Origin: Azospirillum melinis
Lineage (GTDB): Bacteria; Pseudomonadota; Alphaproteobacteria; Azospirillales; Azospirillaceae
Length of the DNA: 58,084 nt
NCBI RefSeq assembly: GCF_013340935.1
Contig: NZ_WHOS01000045.1
Coordinates: 1-58,084, forward strand
Direction: 5' to 3'
Of this stretch, positions 1 through 7,624 are shown one piece after another. Each line of letters starts with the position of its first letter. Position 1 is the stretch's first letter. The position numbers and the translations under genes are program-made. Below the pieces are notes generated by a model that was not told the origin of the DNA, did not search any database, and saw only the letters and a program-made list of their open reading frames with translations.

Positions 1-1
1 G

Positions 2-415
2 CATTCGCCCTTCGGCCAGGTGCTGAAGGCGATCCGCGAGAACGAGCCGCGCGCGGTGTCGCTCGGCTACCGCACCGACCGCTACAAGCTGGTCGCCTTC
101 GTGCTGTCGGCCTCGCTGGCAGGGCTTGCCGGCGGGACCAAGGCTTTGGTGTTCCAGCTTGCCTCGCTGACCGACGTGACGTGGCAGATGTCGGGCGAGG
201 TGGTGCTGATGACGCTCCTGGGCGGCATGGGCACCTTGTTCGGGCCGGTGGTGGGTGCGGGGCTGGTGGTGACGCTGGAAAGCTATCTCGCCTCCACCAG
301 CCTGCCGGTGCCGGTGGTGATCGGCTGCATCTTCGTCGTCTGCGTGCTGCTCTTCCGCCGCGGCATCGTCGGCGAGATCGTCGCACGGAGTGCCCGCGGC
401 AGGAAACCGTCATGA
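2..415 (+). CDS. livM: Branched-chain amino acid ABC permease LivM, 3' part
   Basis: The reading frame is open from the window edge and ends at TGA 413-415, so only about 137 C-terminal residues are present. It encodes an inner-membrane permease subunit of a HAAT-type ABC importer for branched-chain amino acids or related compounds. The visible part starts with FGQVLKAIRENE and RAVSLGY, the cytoplasmic EAA-like loop typical of LivM. Membrane segments rich in Gly, Ala and Leu follow, including GGMGTLFGPVVGAGLVV. The C-terminus is short, with no fused ATPase domain. The next gene starts about 68 bp downstream on the same strand, so both may share a transcript. The substrate cannot be read from this fragment. 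Confidence 0.85.
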   Translation, partial: HSPFGQVLKAIRENEPRAVSLGYRTDRYKLVAFVLSASLAGLAGGTKALVFQLASLTDVTWQMSGEVVLMTLLGGMGTLFGPVVGAGLVVTLESYLASTSLPVPVVIGCIFVVCVLLFRRGIVGEIVARSARGRKPS

Positions 416-482
416 TTCCGGGATGACTCCTGGGACGACCAAGGGCGATGGCCGCCAAGCCGCACTGTTATCGGAGAGTGTC

Positions 483-1667
483 ATGACGAGCAGAGACATC
501 CTGGCCCATCTGGTCGGCTTCAACACGGTCAGTTCGACGTCCAACCTGGCGCTGATCGACTGGGTCCGCGGCTACCTGGAGCGGCACGGCATCCGCTCCG
601 AGGTGATCCGTGACGAAACCGGGACCAAGGCCCATCTGTGGGCGACCATCGGTCCCGACCGCGACGGTGGCATCGTGCTGTCCGGCCATACCGACGTGGT
701 GCCGGTGGACGGCCAGCCCTGGACCAGCGATCCCTTCACCCTGACCGAACGCGGCGGCAGGCTCTACGGCCGCGGCACCGCCGACATGAAGGGTTTCATC
801 GCGGTCGCGCTGAATGCCGTGGAACGCTTCAAGGCGGCGGCGCTCGACCGACCGGTGCATCTCGCCTTCTCCTACGATGAGGAGATCGGCTGCCTCGGTG
901 TGCCGAGCCTGCTGGAGGCGATCAACCGGTTCGGTGTCCGGCCGGCCGCCTGCATCGTCGGCGAACCGACCATGATGAAGCTGGTGGTCGGACATAAGGG
1001 CATCCTGTGTGCACGCGGGCATGTTCGCGGTCTGGAGTGCCACAGCTCGATGGCCCCGCAGGGCGTCAATGCCGTCCAGTATGCCGCCAGGATCATCGAT
1101 TTCGTCCGGCGGGAGACCGAGCGGCGATACAAGGAGGGGCCGTTCGACCACCGCTTCGCCCCGTCCTCGACCACGCTGCATGTCGGCACGGTGCAAGGCG
1201 GCACCGCCTTCAACATCGTGCCGCGGGATTGCGAGTTCGACCTGGAGATCCGCCATCTGCCGACCGATGATCCCCACCATATCCTGCAATCCGTCGAACG
1301 CTATTGCCGCGACGCGCTGGAGCCGGAGATGCGCGCTGTCGCTCCTGAAACCGGGATCGCGTTTTCCGTGTTCTGCGATACCCCCGGCCTCGTCGCCGAC
1401 CCCGACTCCGACATCGCTGCGATGGTGCGGCGAATCACCGGCGACAACGACGGCGCCGTCGTCGCCTATACCACGGAGGCCGGACATTACAGCCGGGCGG
1501 GCTACCCGACCATTGTCTGCGGCCCAGGGTCGATGGAACAGGGCCACAAGCCTGACGAGTTCATCGAAGTGTCGCAGCTTGAAGCCGCAGACCGCTTTAT
1601 GCAGGCGCTGGCCGGCATGCTCGGCCGGAAAGAGGTTCCGTCAGGTGACACGCCACGCTTGGGCTGA
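483..1667 (+). CDS. M20 metallopeptidase, acetylornithine deacetylase (ArgE)-like
   Basis: The 394-residue protein belongs to the M20 zinc amidohydrolases, of the type that hydrolyses N2-acetylornithine and related N-acyl amino acids in the cytoplasm. Visible motifs in order are SGHTDVVPVDGQPW (first zinc His and catalytic Asp), YGRGTADMKGF (bridging Asp), DEEIGCLG (catalytic Glu), GEPTMMKLVVGHKG at the start of the dimerisation domain, and GHYSRAGYPTIVCGPGS with a following EQGHKPDEF (last zinc His). The ATG at 483 was chosen because GGAGAG lies just upstream and the family N-terminus begins there; an open frame reaches back to 390. Standing beside a LivM-type permease, it may process an imported N-acyl amino acid rather than make arginine. 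Confidence 0.8.
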   Translation: MTSRDILAHLVGFNTVSSTSNLALIDWVRGYLERHGIRSEVIRDETGTKAHLWATIGPDRDGGIVLSGHTDVVPVDGQPWTSDPFTLTERGGRLYGRGTADMKGFIAVALNAVERFKAAALDRPVHLAFSYDEEIGCLGVPSLLEAINRFGVRPAACIVGEPTMMKLVVGHKGILCARGHVRGLECHSSMAPQGVNAVQYAARIIDFVRRETERRYKEGPFDHRFAPSSTTLHVGTVQGGTAFNIVPRDCEFDLEIRHLPTDDPHHILQSVERYCRDALEPEMRAVAPETGIAFSVFCDTPGLVADPDSDIAAMVRRITGDNDGAVVAYTTEAGHYSRAGYPTIVCGPGSMEQGHKPDEFIEVSQLEAADRFMQALAGMLGRKEVPSGDTPRLG

Positions 1668-1830
1668 TGACGCGTCGTTGCATGGATGGAACCCGGAACT
1701 GGAGAAAGCTCCACCTGGCGGTCGATCCCGATGCCGGCGGGATCCCCGCCTCGGAGCCGACGATCACGCAGGACGGCGATGCCTCGCTGGTCGGCCCGCT
1801 GTTCGACCAGATCAAGCGCCTGATCATCAC
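1668..1830 (+). pseudogene. IS5-type transposase fragment
   Basis: Immediately after the deacylase stop, one frame reads RNWRKLHLAVDPDAGG and then DASLVGPLFDQI. These segments are typical of the central part of IS5-family DDE transposases. The rest of the gene is missing on both sides, the frame carries on into unrelated sequence, and no terminal inverted repeat pair could be assigned. It is a dead remnant that marks the border between the LivM/ArgE block and the benzoate cluster. Confidence 0.65.
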
Positions 1831-1874
1831 CGGCCGCGTGTGGACTCCGCTCTCACACCGGATTGTGCGCCAAA
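1829..1874. repeat. 46-nt dispersed repeat, copy 1
   Basis: This stretch matches 22362-22407 at 41 of 46 positions in the same orientation. The shared core contains CCGCTCTCAC and GGATTGTGCGCCAAA. Both copies lie in gene-free scars: here at the edge of an IS5-like fragment, and at the other site just beyond the 3' ends of two TetR genes. It is probably an insertion-sequence end or a small dispersed element; its nature is unknown. Confidence 0.6.
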
Positions 1875-1930
1875 GTCGGCCGCGACCGCTGTGGCGTGAG
1901 CCTGTCGGAAAATCGAAGCATGCTGCACGC

Positions 1931-1954
1931 CGGCCCAGTTCTCGTGACAATGCC
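1931..1954. repeat. 24-nt direct repeat, left copy
   Basis: The sequence matches 2261-2284 at 20 of 24 positions, with an identical 12-nt core CGTGACAATGCC at 1943-1954 and 2273-2284. The pair brackets the truncated sugar-permease fragment almost exactly, which suggests that the fragment arrived or was trimmed by recombination at these sites. Confidence 0.6.
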
Positions 1955-1962
1955 GCCTCCGC

Positions 1963-2280
1963 CTATGCCGACCCGCGGCTCCGAGCGTCGCCGGCGAAGG
2001 CCAGGACCGCGATGATGACCAGCCCCTGGATGATCTCCTGGGTTCCTCCGGGCAGCCCGGCGATCTGCATGGTGGTGACGATCAGGACCAGCAGGACGGA
2101 GCCGAACAGGGTGCCGGCCGCGGTGGCGCTGCCGCCGAAGATCAGGGTACCGCCGAGCACGACCGCTCCCACCGACTGGAGAAGGAAGGGGCTGCCCATG
2201 TCGAGGAAGGCGCCCCCCGCCCGTGCCGACAGCAGCGTGCCGGTGAGGGCGGCGGCCCGCCGGTTCAGCTCACGTGACAA
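1963..2280 (-). pseudogene. Truncated RbsC-type monosaccharide ABC permease, C-terminal piece
   Basis: On the minus strand this frame encodes about 105 residues of the C-terminal end of an RbsC/XylH-like inner-membrane permease. It includes LLSARAGGAFLDMG, SVGAVVLGGTLIFGG, TAAGTLFGSVLLVLIVTTM and the ending IIQGLVIIAVLAFAG. The N-terminal two thirds are absent and the frame upstream becomes unrelated sequence overlapping the 3' end of pcaD. No ATPase or binding-protein partner is nearby. It is bounded by the 24-nt direct repeats. It would not make a functional transporter. Confidence 0.75.
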
Positions 2281-2284
2281 TGCC
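2261..2284. repeat. 24-nt direct repeat, right copy
   Basis: This is the second copy of the repeat at 1931-1954. It lies at the broken upstream edge of the sugar-permease fragment. The 12-nt core also occurs inverted at 46887-46898. Confidence 0.55.
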
Positions 2285-2339
2285 CCAGATTCGAATGCCC
2301 GGCAATCCGCTCCAGTGAGGTCGATGCGGCAGGCATGGG

Positions 2340-3179
2340 TCACGGAGCATGCCAGTTCCGGTTTCCTCGAACAGTTTCCTTCGGTGCGACGACGCCAACA
2401 GTCTGCAGGTGGTCGAAAACAGCATCTGTGAAAGCCGCAGGCTGTTCGACACACGGCAAATGCCCTGCTCCGGTGATAACCTTTAGTTGAGAATTGGAGA
2501 TGGCGCGTATGAGTTCCTCCGCTTGAGGCAGTGGAGTTGCCTGATCCTGCTCGCCCACGACCACCAGCGTCGGACAGGCAATCCGCGCACAATCGCCACG
2601 AAGATCGGCATCACGGATTGCCATGGCGCATCCGATATACCCGGCATCAGAGGTTCGTGAGACCATGTTCACATAGCCACGCACACGCTCAGTCTCGCTT
2701 TCCAGGAAAGCGGATGTGAACCAGCGGGGCATAACGCCGGCAGCAATGCTTGCCATGCCCCCGGCCCGAATGGCCTCGATGCGGCTTTGCCAAATCTCCG
2801 GCGGACCAATCACGCTCGCCGTATCGGCCAGCACCAGCGAGAGGATACGGTCCGGTGCCTTGACGGCCAGTCTTTGCGCCATCATTCCGCCGATGCTGAG
2901 ACCACAGACATGAGCCTGCTCGATGCCAAGCGTATCCAGCAGGCACAGCGCATCGTCAGCCAGCATGTTCATGCTGTAAGCACCCGGGGTCGCATCGGTC
3001 AGTCCATGGCCCCTCATATCGTAGCGCAGTGTACGAATGCGACCGCCAAGGGCTTTCACCTGTTCGTCCCAGATGTGGAAGTTCGTGCCGATCGAATTGG
3101 CGAACAGAACCACCGGGGCATCCGATGGTCCAGTCAGCTCGTAATGAACTGTAATATCGCCTGCCGCGACAAATGCCAT
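2340..3179 (-). CDS. pcaD: 3-oxoadipate enol-lactonase
   Basis: A 279-residue cytoplasmic alpha/beta hydrolase that hydrolyses beta-ketoadipate enol-lactone to 3-oxoadipate, where the catechol and protocatechuate branches meet. It shows the oxyanion region LFANSIGTN (about 26-34), RYDMRGHGLTD (52-62), the nucleophile elbow GLSIGGM with Ser95, and the late His in GAGHLPCVEQP. The start at 3179 follows GGGAGGAAG by a normal distance; an in-frame GTG lies 13 codons upstream without comparable support. It is the last gene of the minus-strand cat-ben-pca cluster, 71 bp after pcaF, with a long hairpin in that gap. Its 3' end abuts the mobile scar. Confidence 0.9.
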   Translation of the reverse strand: MAFVAAGDITVHYELTGPSDAPVVLFANSIGTNFHIWDEQVKALGGRIRTLRYDMRGHGLTDATPGAYSMNMLADDALCLLDTLGIEQAHVCGLSIGGMMAQRLAVKAPDRILSLVLADTASVIGPPEIWQSRIEAIRAGGMASIAAGVMPRWFTSAFLESETERVRGYVNMVSRTSDAGYIGCAMAIRDADLRGDCARIACPTLVVVGEQDQATPLPQAEELIRAISNSQLKVITGAGHLPCVEQPAAFTDAVFDHLQTVGVVAPKETVRGNRNWHAP

Positions 3180-3200
3180 CTTTCTTCCTCCCAATACGTC

Positions 3201-3234
3201 GTCACGCCCGCTCGGCAAACAGAGCGGGCGTGAC
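3201..3234. repeat. 13-bp perfect inverted repeat between pcaF and pcaD
   Basis: The arms at 3201-3213 and 3222-3234 are perfectly complementary (GTCACGCCCGCTC and its complement) around an 8-nt loop. The hairpin lies downstream of the pcaF stop and about 20 nt before the pcaD start. There is no T tract on the minus-strand side, so it is not a standard terminator. It may be an mRNA-stabilising or attenuating hairpin inside the operon. Confidence 0.65.
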
Positions 3235-3250
3235 GGTCACCTACCGATCC

Positions 3251-4450
3251 TCACACCCGCTCGATCATCACCGCGATGCCCTGGCCGACGCCGATGCACA
3301 TGGTGCAGAGCGCCGTCCGGCCGCCGGACCGTTCGAGCTGGTGGAGCGCGGTGGTCGCCAGACGGGCGCCGCTCATGCCGAGAGGATGGCCGAGCGCGAT
3401 GCCGCCGCCGTTCGGATTCACATGGGCGGCATCGTCCGGCAGGCCAAGCTCGCGCAGGACGGCCAGCGCCTGGGCGGCGAAGGCTTCGTTCAGCTCGATC
3501 AGGTCGATGTCGGCGATGCGGCGGCCGAGACGTTCCAGCAGCTTGCGGGTGGCCGGGACCGGGCCGATGCCCATGACACGCGGCGGCACGCCGGCGGTGG
3601 CGCCGCCGAGGATGCGGGCGCGCGGGGTCAGGCCATGGCGCTTCACCGCCCCTTCGGAGGCCACCAGCAGGGCGGCGGCGCCGTCATTGACGCCCGAGGC
3701 GTTGCCGGCGGTCACCGTGCCGCCGGGGCGGACGATGGGCTTCAGCGCCGACAGCGCCTCTATGGTCGTGGCGCGGGGATGCTCGTCGGTCGCGACCACC
3801 GTCTCGCCCTTGCGGGTGCGGATGGTGACGGGGACGATCTCGCGGGCCAGGCTGCCGTCGGCGATGGCGCGGGCGGCGCGCTCCTGGCTGCGCAGCGCGA
3901 AGGCGTCCTGGTCGGCGCGGGCGATCTTCCAGTCGTCGGCGACGTTTTCTGCCGTCTCCGGCATCGAATCGGTGCCGTAGGCCGCCTTCATCGCCGGGTT
4001 GACGAAACGCCAGCCGATGGTGGTGTCGAAGATCTCGGCCTGCCGGGAGAAGGGGGCGTCGGACTTGCCCATGACGAAGGGGGCGCGGCTCATGCTCTCC
4101 ACCCCGCCGGCGATCATCAGGTCGGCCTCGCCCGCCTTGATGGCGCGGGCGGCGGCGGCGAGCGCGTCGAGGCCGGAGCCGCAGAGCCGGTTCATCGTCG
4201 TGCCCGGCACCGCGTCGGGCAATCCGGCCAGCAGCGCCGCCATGCGGGCGACGTTGCGGTTGTCCTCGCCGGCCTGATTGGCGCAGCCATAGACGACGTC
4301 GTTCACCGCGGCCCAGTCGACCGAGGGGTTGCGCTGCATCAGGGCGCGGATCGGCACGGCGCCGAGATCGTCGGCGCGCACCGATGACAGGGATCCTGCA
4401 TAGCGGCCGATGGGGGTGCGGATGGCGTCGCAGATGTAGGCGTCACGCAT
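3251..4450 (-). CDS. pcaF: 3-oxoadipyl-CoA thiolase
   Basis: The 399-residue cytoplasmic thiolase cleaves 3-oxoadipyl-CoA with CoA into succinyl-CoA and acetyl-CoA, the last step of the pathway. Visible landmarks are the N-terminal AIRTPIGRYAG, the acylated Cys90 in NRLCGSG, ELNEAFAAQ, NPNGGGIALGHPLG with the catalytic His, and the second catalytic Cys in CTMCIGVGQG. The chosen ATG follows GGAGAAGGATAAAGCA and lies 4 bp after the pcaJ stop, so translation is probably coupled. The neighbours and the signature SMPETAEN favour PcaF over a general acetyl-CoA acetyltransferase. Confidence 0.92.
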   Translation of the reverse strand: MRDAYICDAIRTPIGRYAGSLSSVRADDLGAVPIRALMQRNPSVDWAAVNDVVYGCANQAGEDNRNVARMAALLAGLPDAVPGTTMNRLCGSGLDALAAAARAIKAGEADLMIAGGVESMSRAPFVMGKSDAPFSRQAEIFDTTIGWRFVNPAMKAAYGTDSMPETAENVADDWKIARADQDAFALRSQERAARAIADGSLAREIVPVTIRTRKGETVVATDEHPRATTIEALSALKPIVRPGGTVTAGNASGVNDGAAALLVASEGAVKRHGLTPRARILGGATAGVPPRVMGIGPVPATRKLLERLGRRIADIDLIELNEAFAAQALAVLRELGLPDDAAHVNPNGGGIALGHPLGMSGARLATTALHQLERSGGRTALCTMCIGVGQGIAVMIERV

Positions 4451-4454
4451 TGCT

Positions 4455-5267
4455 TTATCCTTCTCCGCCGCCGGCTTGCCCCTGGGAGATGCCATGAGCT
4501 GCGGCGGTGCGGGCGTGCAGGTCGCGCAGCGCCGCCAGGGTTCCGGCGTCCGGGATCTCGGTGGTCTTCAGGTCGGGCGAAATCTTCAGGTCCCAGCCGG
4601 TGGCCGCCTTCACCTGCTCCACCGTCACGCCGGGATGGATGCCGGTCAGGGTCAGCTCCCTGGTCACCGGATCGGGGGTGAGGATGCCGAGGTCGGTGAT
4701 CACCGCGGTCGGCCCGGCGCCGGGGATGCCGGCCCTGGCCCGCGCATCCCCGCCGTCGAGATAGCCGGCCGAGGTGACGAAGGGCAGCTTGGCGACGAAA
4801 GCCTTGGGGCTCTGCTTGAGGACGATGAAGACCTCCTTGGCCTGGGAGGCGATCTCCGGCGCGCCGCCGGCACCGGGCAGCCGCACCTTGGGCGCGTCGT
4901 AGGAGCCGATGATTGTGGTGTTGATGTTGGCGAAGCGGTCGACCTGGGCGGCGCCGAGGAAGCCGACATCGATCCGCCCGCCCTGGAGCCAGTAGCGGAA
5001 GATCTCCGGCGTGCCGACCACGGTGTCGGCGGTCAGCGCGAGGTCACCGTCACCGATCGACAGCGGCAGCACCGTCGGCTTGGCGCCGATGGGGCCGGAT
5101 TCATAGATCAGCACCACCTCGGGCGCATGGGTCAGCCGGGCGAGGTTGGCGGCGGTCGAGGGCAGGCCGATGCCGACGAAGCAGACGGTGCCGTCCTTCA
5201 GCAGGCGGCTGGCCGCCACCGTCATGATCTCGGTCGCGGTGAAATCGAGAGTTTCGGTGCTGCTCAT
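4455..5267 (-). CDS. pcaJ: 3-oxoadipate CoA-transferase, beta subunit (CatJ/PcaJ type)
   Basis: A 270-residue subunit that, with PcaI, moves CoA from succinyl-CoA to 3-oxoadipate. It has the family I CoA-transferase motif YESGPIGAKP, with the Glu that forms the acyl-enzyme thioester, followed by GFLGAAQVDRFANINTT. Its length matches the longer CatI/CatJ group. The ATG at 5267 overlaps the pcaI stop (TGATG) and is preceded by AAGGAGG. A GTG one codon upstream is also possible. Position between pcaI and pcaF fits the pathway order. Confidence 0.9.
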   Translation of the reverse strand: MSSTETLDFTATEIMTVAASRLLKDGTVCFVGIGLPSTAANLARLTHAPEVVLIYESGPIGAKPTVLPLSIGDGDLALTADTVVGTPEIFRYWLQGGRIDVGFLGAAQVDRFANINTTIIGSYDAPKVRLPGAGGAPEIASQAKEVFIVLKQSPKAFVAKLPFVTSAGYLDGGDARARAGIPGAGPTAVITDLGILTPDPVTRELTLTGIHPGVTVEQVKAATGWDLKISPDLKTTEIPDAGTLAALRDLHARTAAAHGISQGQAGGGEG

Positions 5268-6127
5268 CACGCGGCCTCCTTCATGCTTTCGGCCAGCACG
5301 CGGCGGAAGCCGGCGAAATCGTCGGTGTCCAGCACATGGCGCTGCATCCAGGCGCGGAAATCCTCACGTGAGCGGGCGATGGGGTCCCAGGCCTTGTAGA
5401 AGCGGTTGTCGCGCTCCGAATAGCCCTGCGCGTAGGACGGATAGGCGCCGCCGGGAACAGGGCAGACGGCCGACAGCGCCCAGTAGGGCAGCACGCAGGC
5501 GTTGGGCGGCGCCTCCAGGTCGTCGACGATCTCCTCCACCGTGACGATGGAGCGCTTGGCGGCCAGCACCGCCTCCTTCTGGACGCCGAGGATGCCCCAG
5601 AGCAGCACATTGCCGCGGCGGTCGGCCTTCTGGGCGTGGATCACCGTCACGTCCGGCCGGACCGACGGGATGGCGGCCAGCTTTTCGCCGGTGAAGGGGC
5701 ACTCGATGAAGCGGATGTTCGGGTTGACCTTCGGCAGGTCGGAGCCGGTGTAGCCGCGCAGCAGGGCGAAGGGCAGGTTGGAGGCGCCGGCGACATAGGC
5801 GTTCGCCATGCCGGCGTGGCTGTGCTCCTCGATCTCCAGACGGTGCGGCCAGCTTTGCTCGACCGCATCGCGGAAGCGGTGGAGGGAGCCGACGCCGGGG
5901 TTGCCGCCCCAGGAGAAGATCAGCTTCGCGGCACAGCCCATGCCGATCAGCTGGTCGTAGATCAGGTCCGGCGTCATGCGCACCAGCGTCAGGTCGCGCC
6001 GGCCCTGCCGGATGATCTCATGCCCGGCGGCATGGGGGATGAGGTGGGTGAATCCTTCCAGGGCGACCGTGTCGCCATCGTGGATGAGGTCGCGAACCGC
6101 CTCGCGAAGAGACGACAAGTTCGCCAT
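5267..6127 (-). CDS. pcaI: 3-oxoadipate CoA-transferase, alpha subunit (CatI/PcaI type)
   Basis: A 286-residue CoA-transferase alpha subunit, partner of the following gene. Characteristic segments are DGDTVALEGFTHLIPHAAGHEI near the N-terminus, FSWGGNPGVGSLHRF, and EEHSHAGMANAYVAGASNLPF. It is longer than the classic 230-residue PcaI, which places it with the CatI form. GAGGAAGG precedes the ATG. The upstream MFS gene ends 67 bp before, so pcaIJFD probably continue the same transcript. Confidence 0.9.
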   Translation of the reverse strand: MANLSSLREAVRDLIHDGDTVALEGFTHLIPHAAGHEIIRQGRRDLTLVRMTPDLIYDQLIGMGCAAKLIFSWGGNPGVGSLHRFRDAVEQSWPHRLEIEEHSHAGMANAYVAGASNLPFALLRGYTGSDLPKVNPNIRFIECPFTGEKLAAIPSVRPDVTVIHAQKADRRGNVLLWGILGVQKEAVLAAKRSIVTVEEIVDDLEAPPNACVLPYWALSAVCPVPGGAYPSYAQGYSERDNRFYKAWDPIARSREDFRAWMQRHVLDTDDFAGFRRVLAESMKEAA

Positions 6128-6194
6128 TGTTTCCTTCCTCTCTTGTTCAGGTTTGATGGAAACCGAGAAGACTTACCAGCCTGTCCGACGCAGA

Positions 6195-7535
6195 TCAGTG
6201 CGCCGCAGACAAGGCCTCCCGCCCGACAGGCTCCTTACGGATGCGGATCAGCCCCACGGCCAGCGCTGCAACCAGCAGCGGGATGGCTATGGCAACGTAG
6301 TAGCCGGTGATCCCCCCGGTTTGGAGGAACCAGCCGCCGGCTGCCGAACCGATGATCGAGCCCACGCGCCCCATGCCGATCGCCCAGCCCGTGCCCGTGG
6401 CTCGCAAACTGGTCGGGTAAACGTTTGCAATCAGATAGTTGAGCGCGATCTGCTGGCCACCGACACCGAACCCGGTTGCCCCAACCAGCACGAACACCAA
6501 TGTCCAATTGTTGCCGGCAGCGAAGGCCAGAGCCAGGCAGGTGGCAACGCCGCAGGCGAACATGGCGAGGAGAATGCCCCGAACATCAAGCCGCGCCAGG
6601 GTGATCGACAGCGGGATGGCGCAGGCGATGAAGACGCCATTGACCGTCACTGTCCCAAGAGCAGCCCGTTCGGTCGCCAGACCGGCGGAGATCAGCACGG
6701 TCGGCAGCCACAGAAGCAACATGTACCAGGCGATCCAATTGAAGAAATACGTCGTCCAGATGGCCAGTGTGCGCAGCCGCCATTCCGGCGCCAGCAGGGC
6801 TGACACCCGCGATTTTTCCAGGCGCGCCGGAACGAGAAAGCTGATGCTGGGTGCAGGCCGCTCACCGGTCGTCCTCTCCAGTAGCCGCTGGATTTGGTCA
6901 CGGTTCCGCTCCTGATCCTGGGCCACCAGGAAGTGCGGCGATTCCGGGAGAAGAAGTCCGGCCACCACCAGAAGAACCAGGGGGGCCGCTCCGCCGGCGA
7001 AGAAGATGCCTTCCCAACCGATTGCCGGCAGCCAGGAGGAGGCCAACAGCCCACCCAGCATCGCCCCGGCCGGAAGACCCAGCAGAATGCCGGTCATCAC
7101 GGTTCCGCGCCGGCGAACCGGGCTGTATTCGGCAACCAGCGACAGCAGAACCGGCGTCATTCCGCCCATGCCGAGACCGGCGAGGAAGCGCAGCACGACG
7201 ACGTGCTCGGGAGTGGTGGCAAAGCCAGTGGCCAGTGAGCTGATGCCGAATAGAAACAGCGCGGAGAGAATGGCAGGCTTGCGGCCGAGACGATCACCGA
7301 TCGGACCCAGCGTCATCGCTCCCACCATCATTCCGATGGTGCCGGCCATCAGAATGCCGGCCAACCCGCCTTTGGGGGCAAGCCCGAACGCTTTGGCAAT
7401 CGACGGGCCGGTGTAGGCAATCGCCTGTGTATCGAACCCGTCCAACAGCGCGCAGAGAAAGCAGAGAAGATAAAGGCGCCATTGGAAGAAGCCGATCGGC
7501 GCCGCGTCGATGTAATCCTGTAGGTTCTTTTGCAA
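6195..7535 (-). CDS. Aromatic acid MFS transporter (AAHS family)
   Basis: A 446-residue inner-membrane symporter with twelve predicted membrane segments, probably importing an aromatic acid with protons. The first helix contains LLDGFDTQAIAY, the DGFD signature of the aromatic acid:H+ symporter family. GPIGDRLGRKPAILSALFLFG in the loop between helices 2 and 3 is the MFS motif. It sits between the second transporter and pcaI inside the benzoate cluster, so benzoate, catechol-branch intermediates or another aromatic acid are likely cargoes. Which transporter handles which substrate cannot be told from sequence. Confidence 0.85.
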   Translation of the reverse strand: MQKNLQDYIDAAPIGFFQWRLYLLCFLCALLDGFDTQAIAYTGPSIAKAFGLAPKGGLAGILMAGTIGMMVGAMTLGPIGDRLGRKPAILSALFLFGISSLATGFATTPEHVVVLRFLAGLGMGGMTPVLLSLVAEYSPVRRRGTVMTGILLGLPAGAMLGGLLASSWLPAIGWEGIFFAGGAAPLVLLVVAGLLLPESPHFLVAQDQERNRDQIQRLLERTTGERPAPSISFLVPARLEKSRVSALLAPEWRLRTLAIWTTYFFNWIAWYMLLLWLPTVLISAGLATERAALGTVTVNGVFIACAIPLSITLARLDVRGILLAMFACGVATCLALAFAAGNNWTLVFVLVGATGFGVGGQQIALNYLIANVYPTSLRATGTGWAIGMGRVGSIIGSAAGGWFLQTGGITGYYVAIAIPLLVAALAVGLIRIRKEPVGREALSAAH

Positions 7536-7563
7536 CGATCTCGTTCCTCAACAAGAAAGGGAC

Positions 7564-7593
7564 GACGTCCCGCACCGCTAAGGCCGGGACGTC
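7564..7593 (-). terminator. Possible terminator or attenuator after the benK-like gene
   Basis: Perfect 9-bp arms GACGTCCCG at 7564-7572 and CGGGACGTC at 7585-7593 enclose a 12-nt loop. On the minus strand the stem is followed by GTCCCTTTCTTGTT, a loose T-rich tail. It lies 30 nt past the stop of the upstream transporter gene and about 30 nt before the start of the next one. It could reduce read-through from the ben genes into the pca genes. Confidence 0.55.
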
Positions 7594-7624
7594 GCTGTTG
7601 TGGTTGGCGGGAGCAGCAGCCCGG

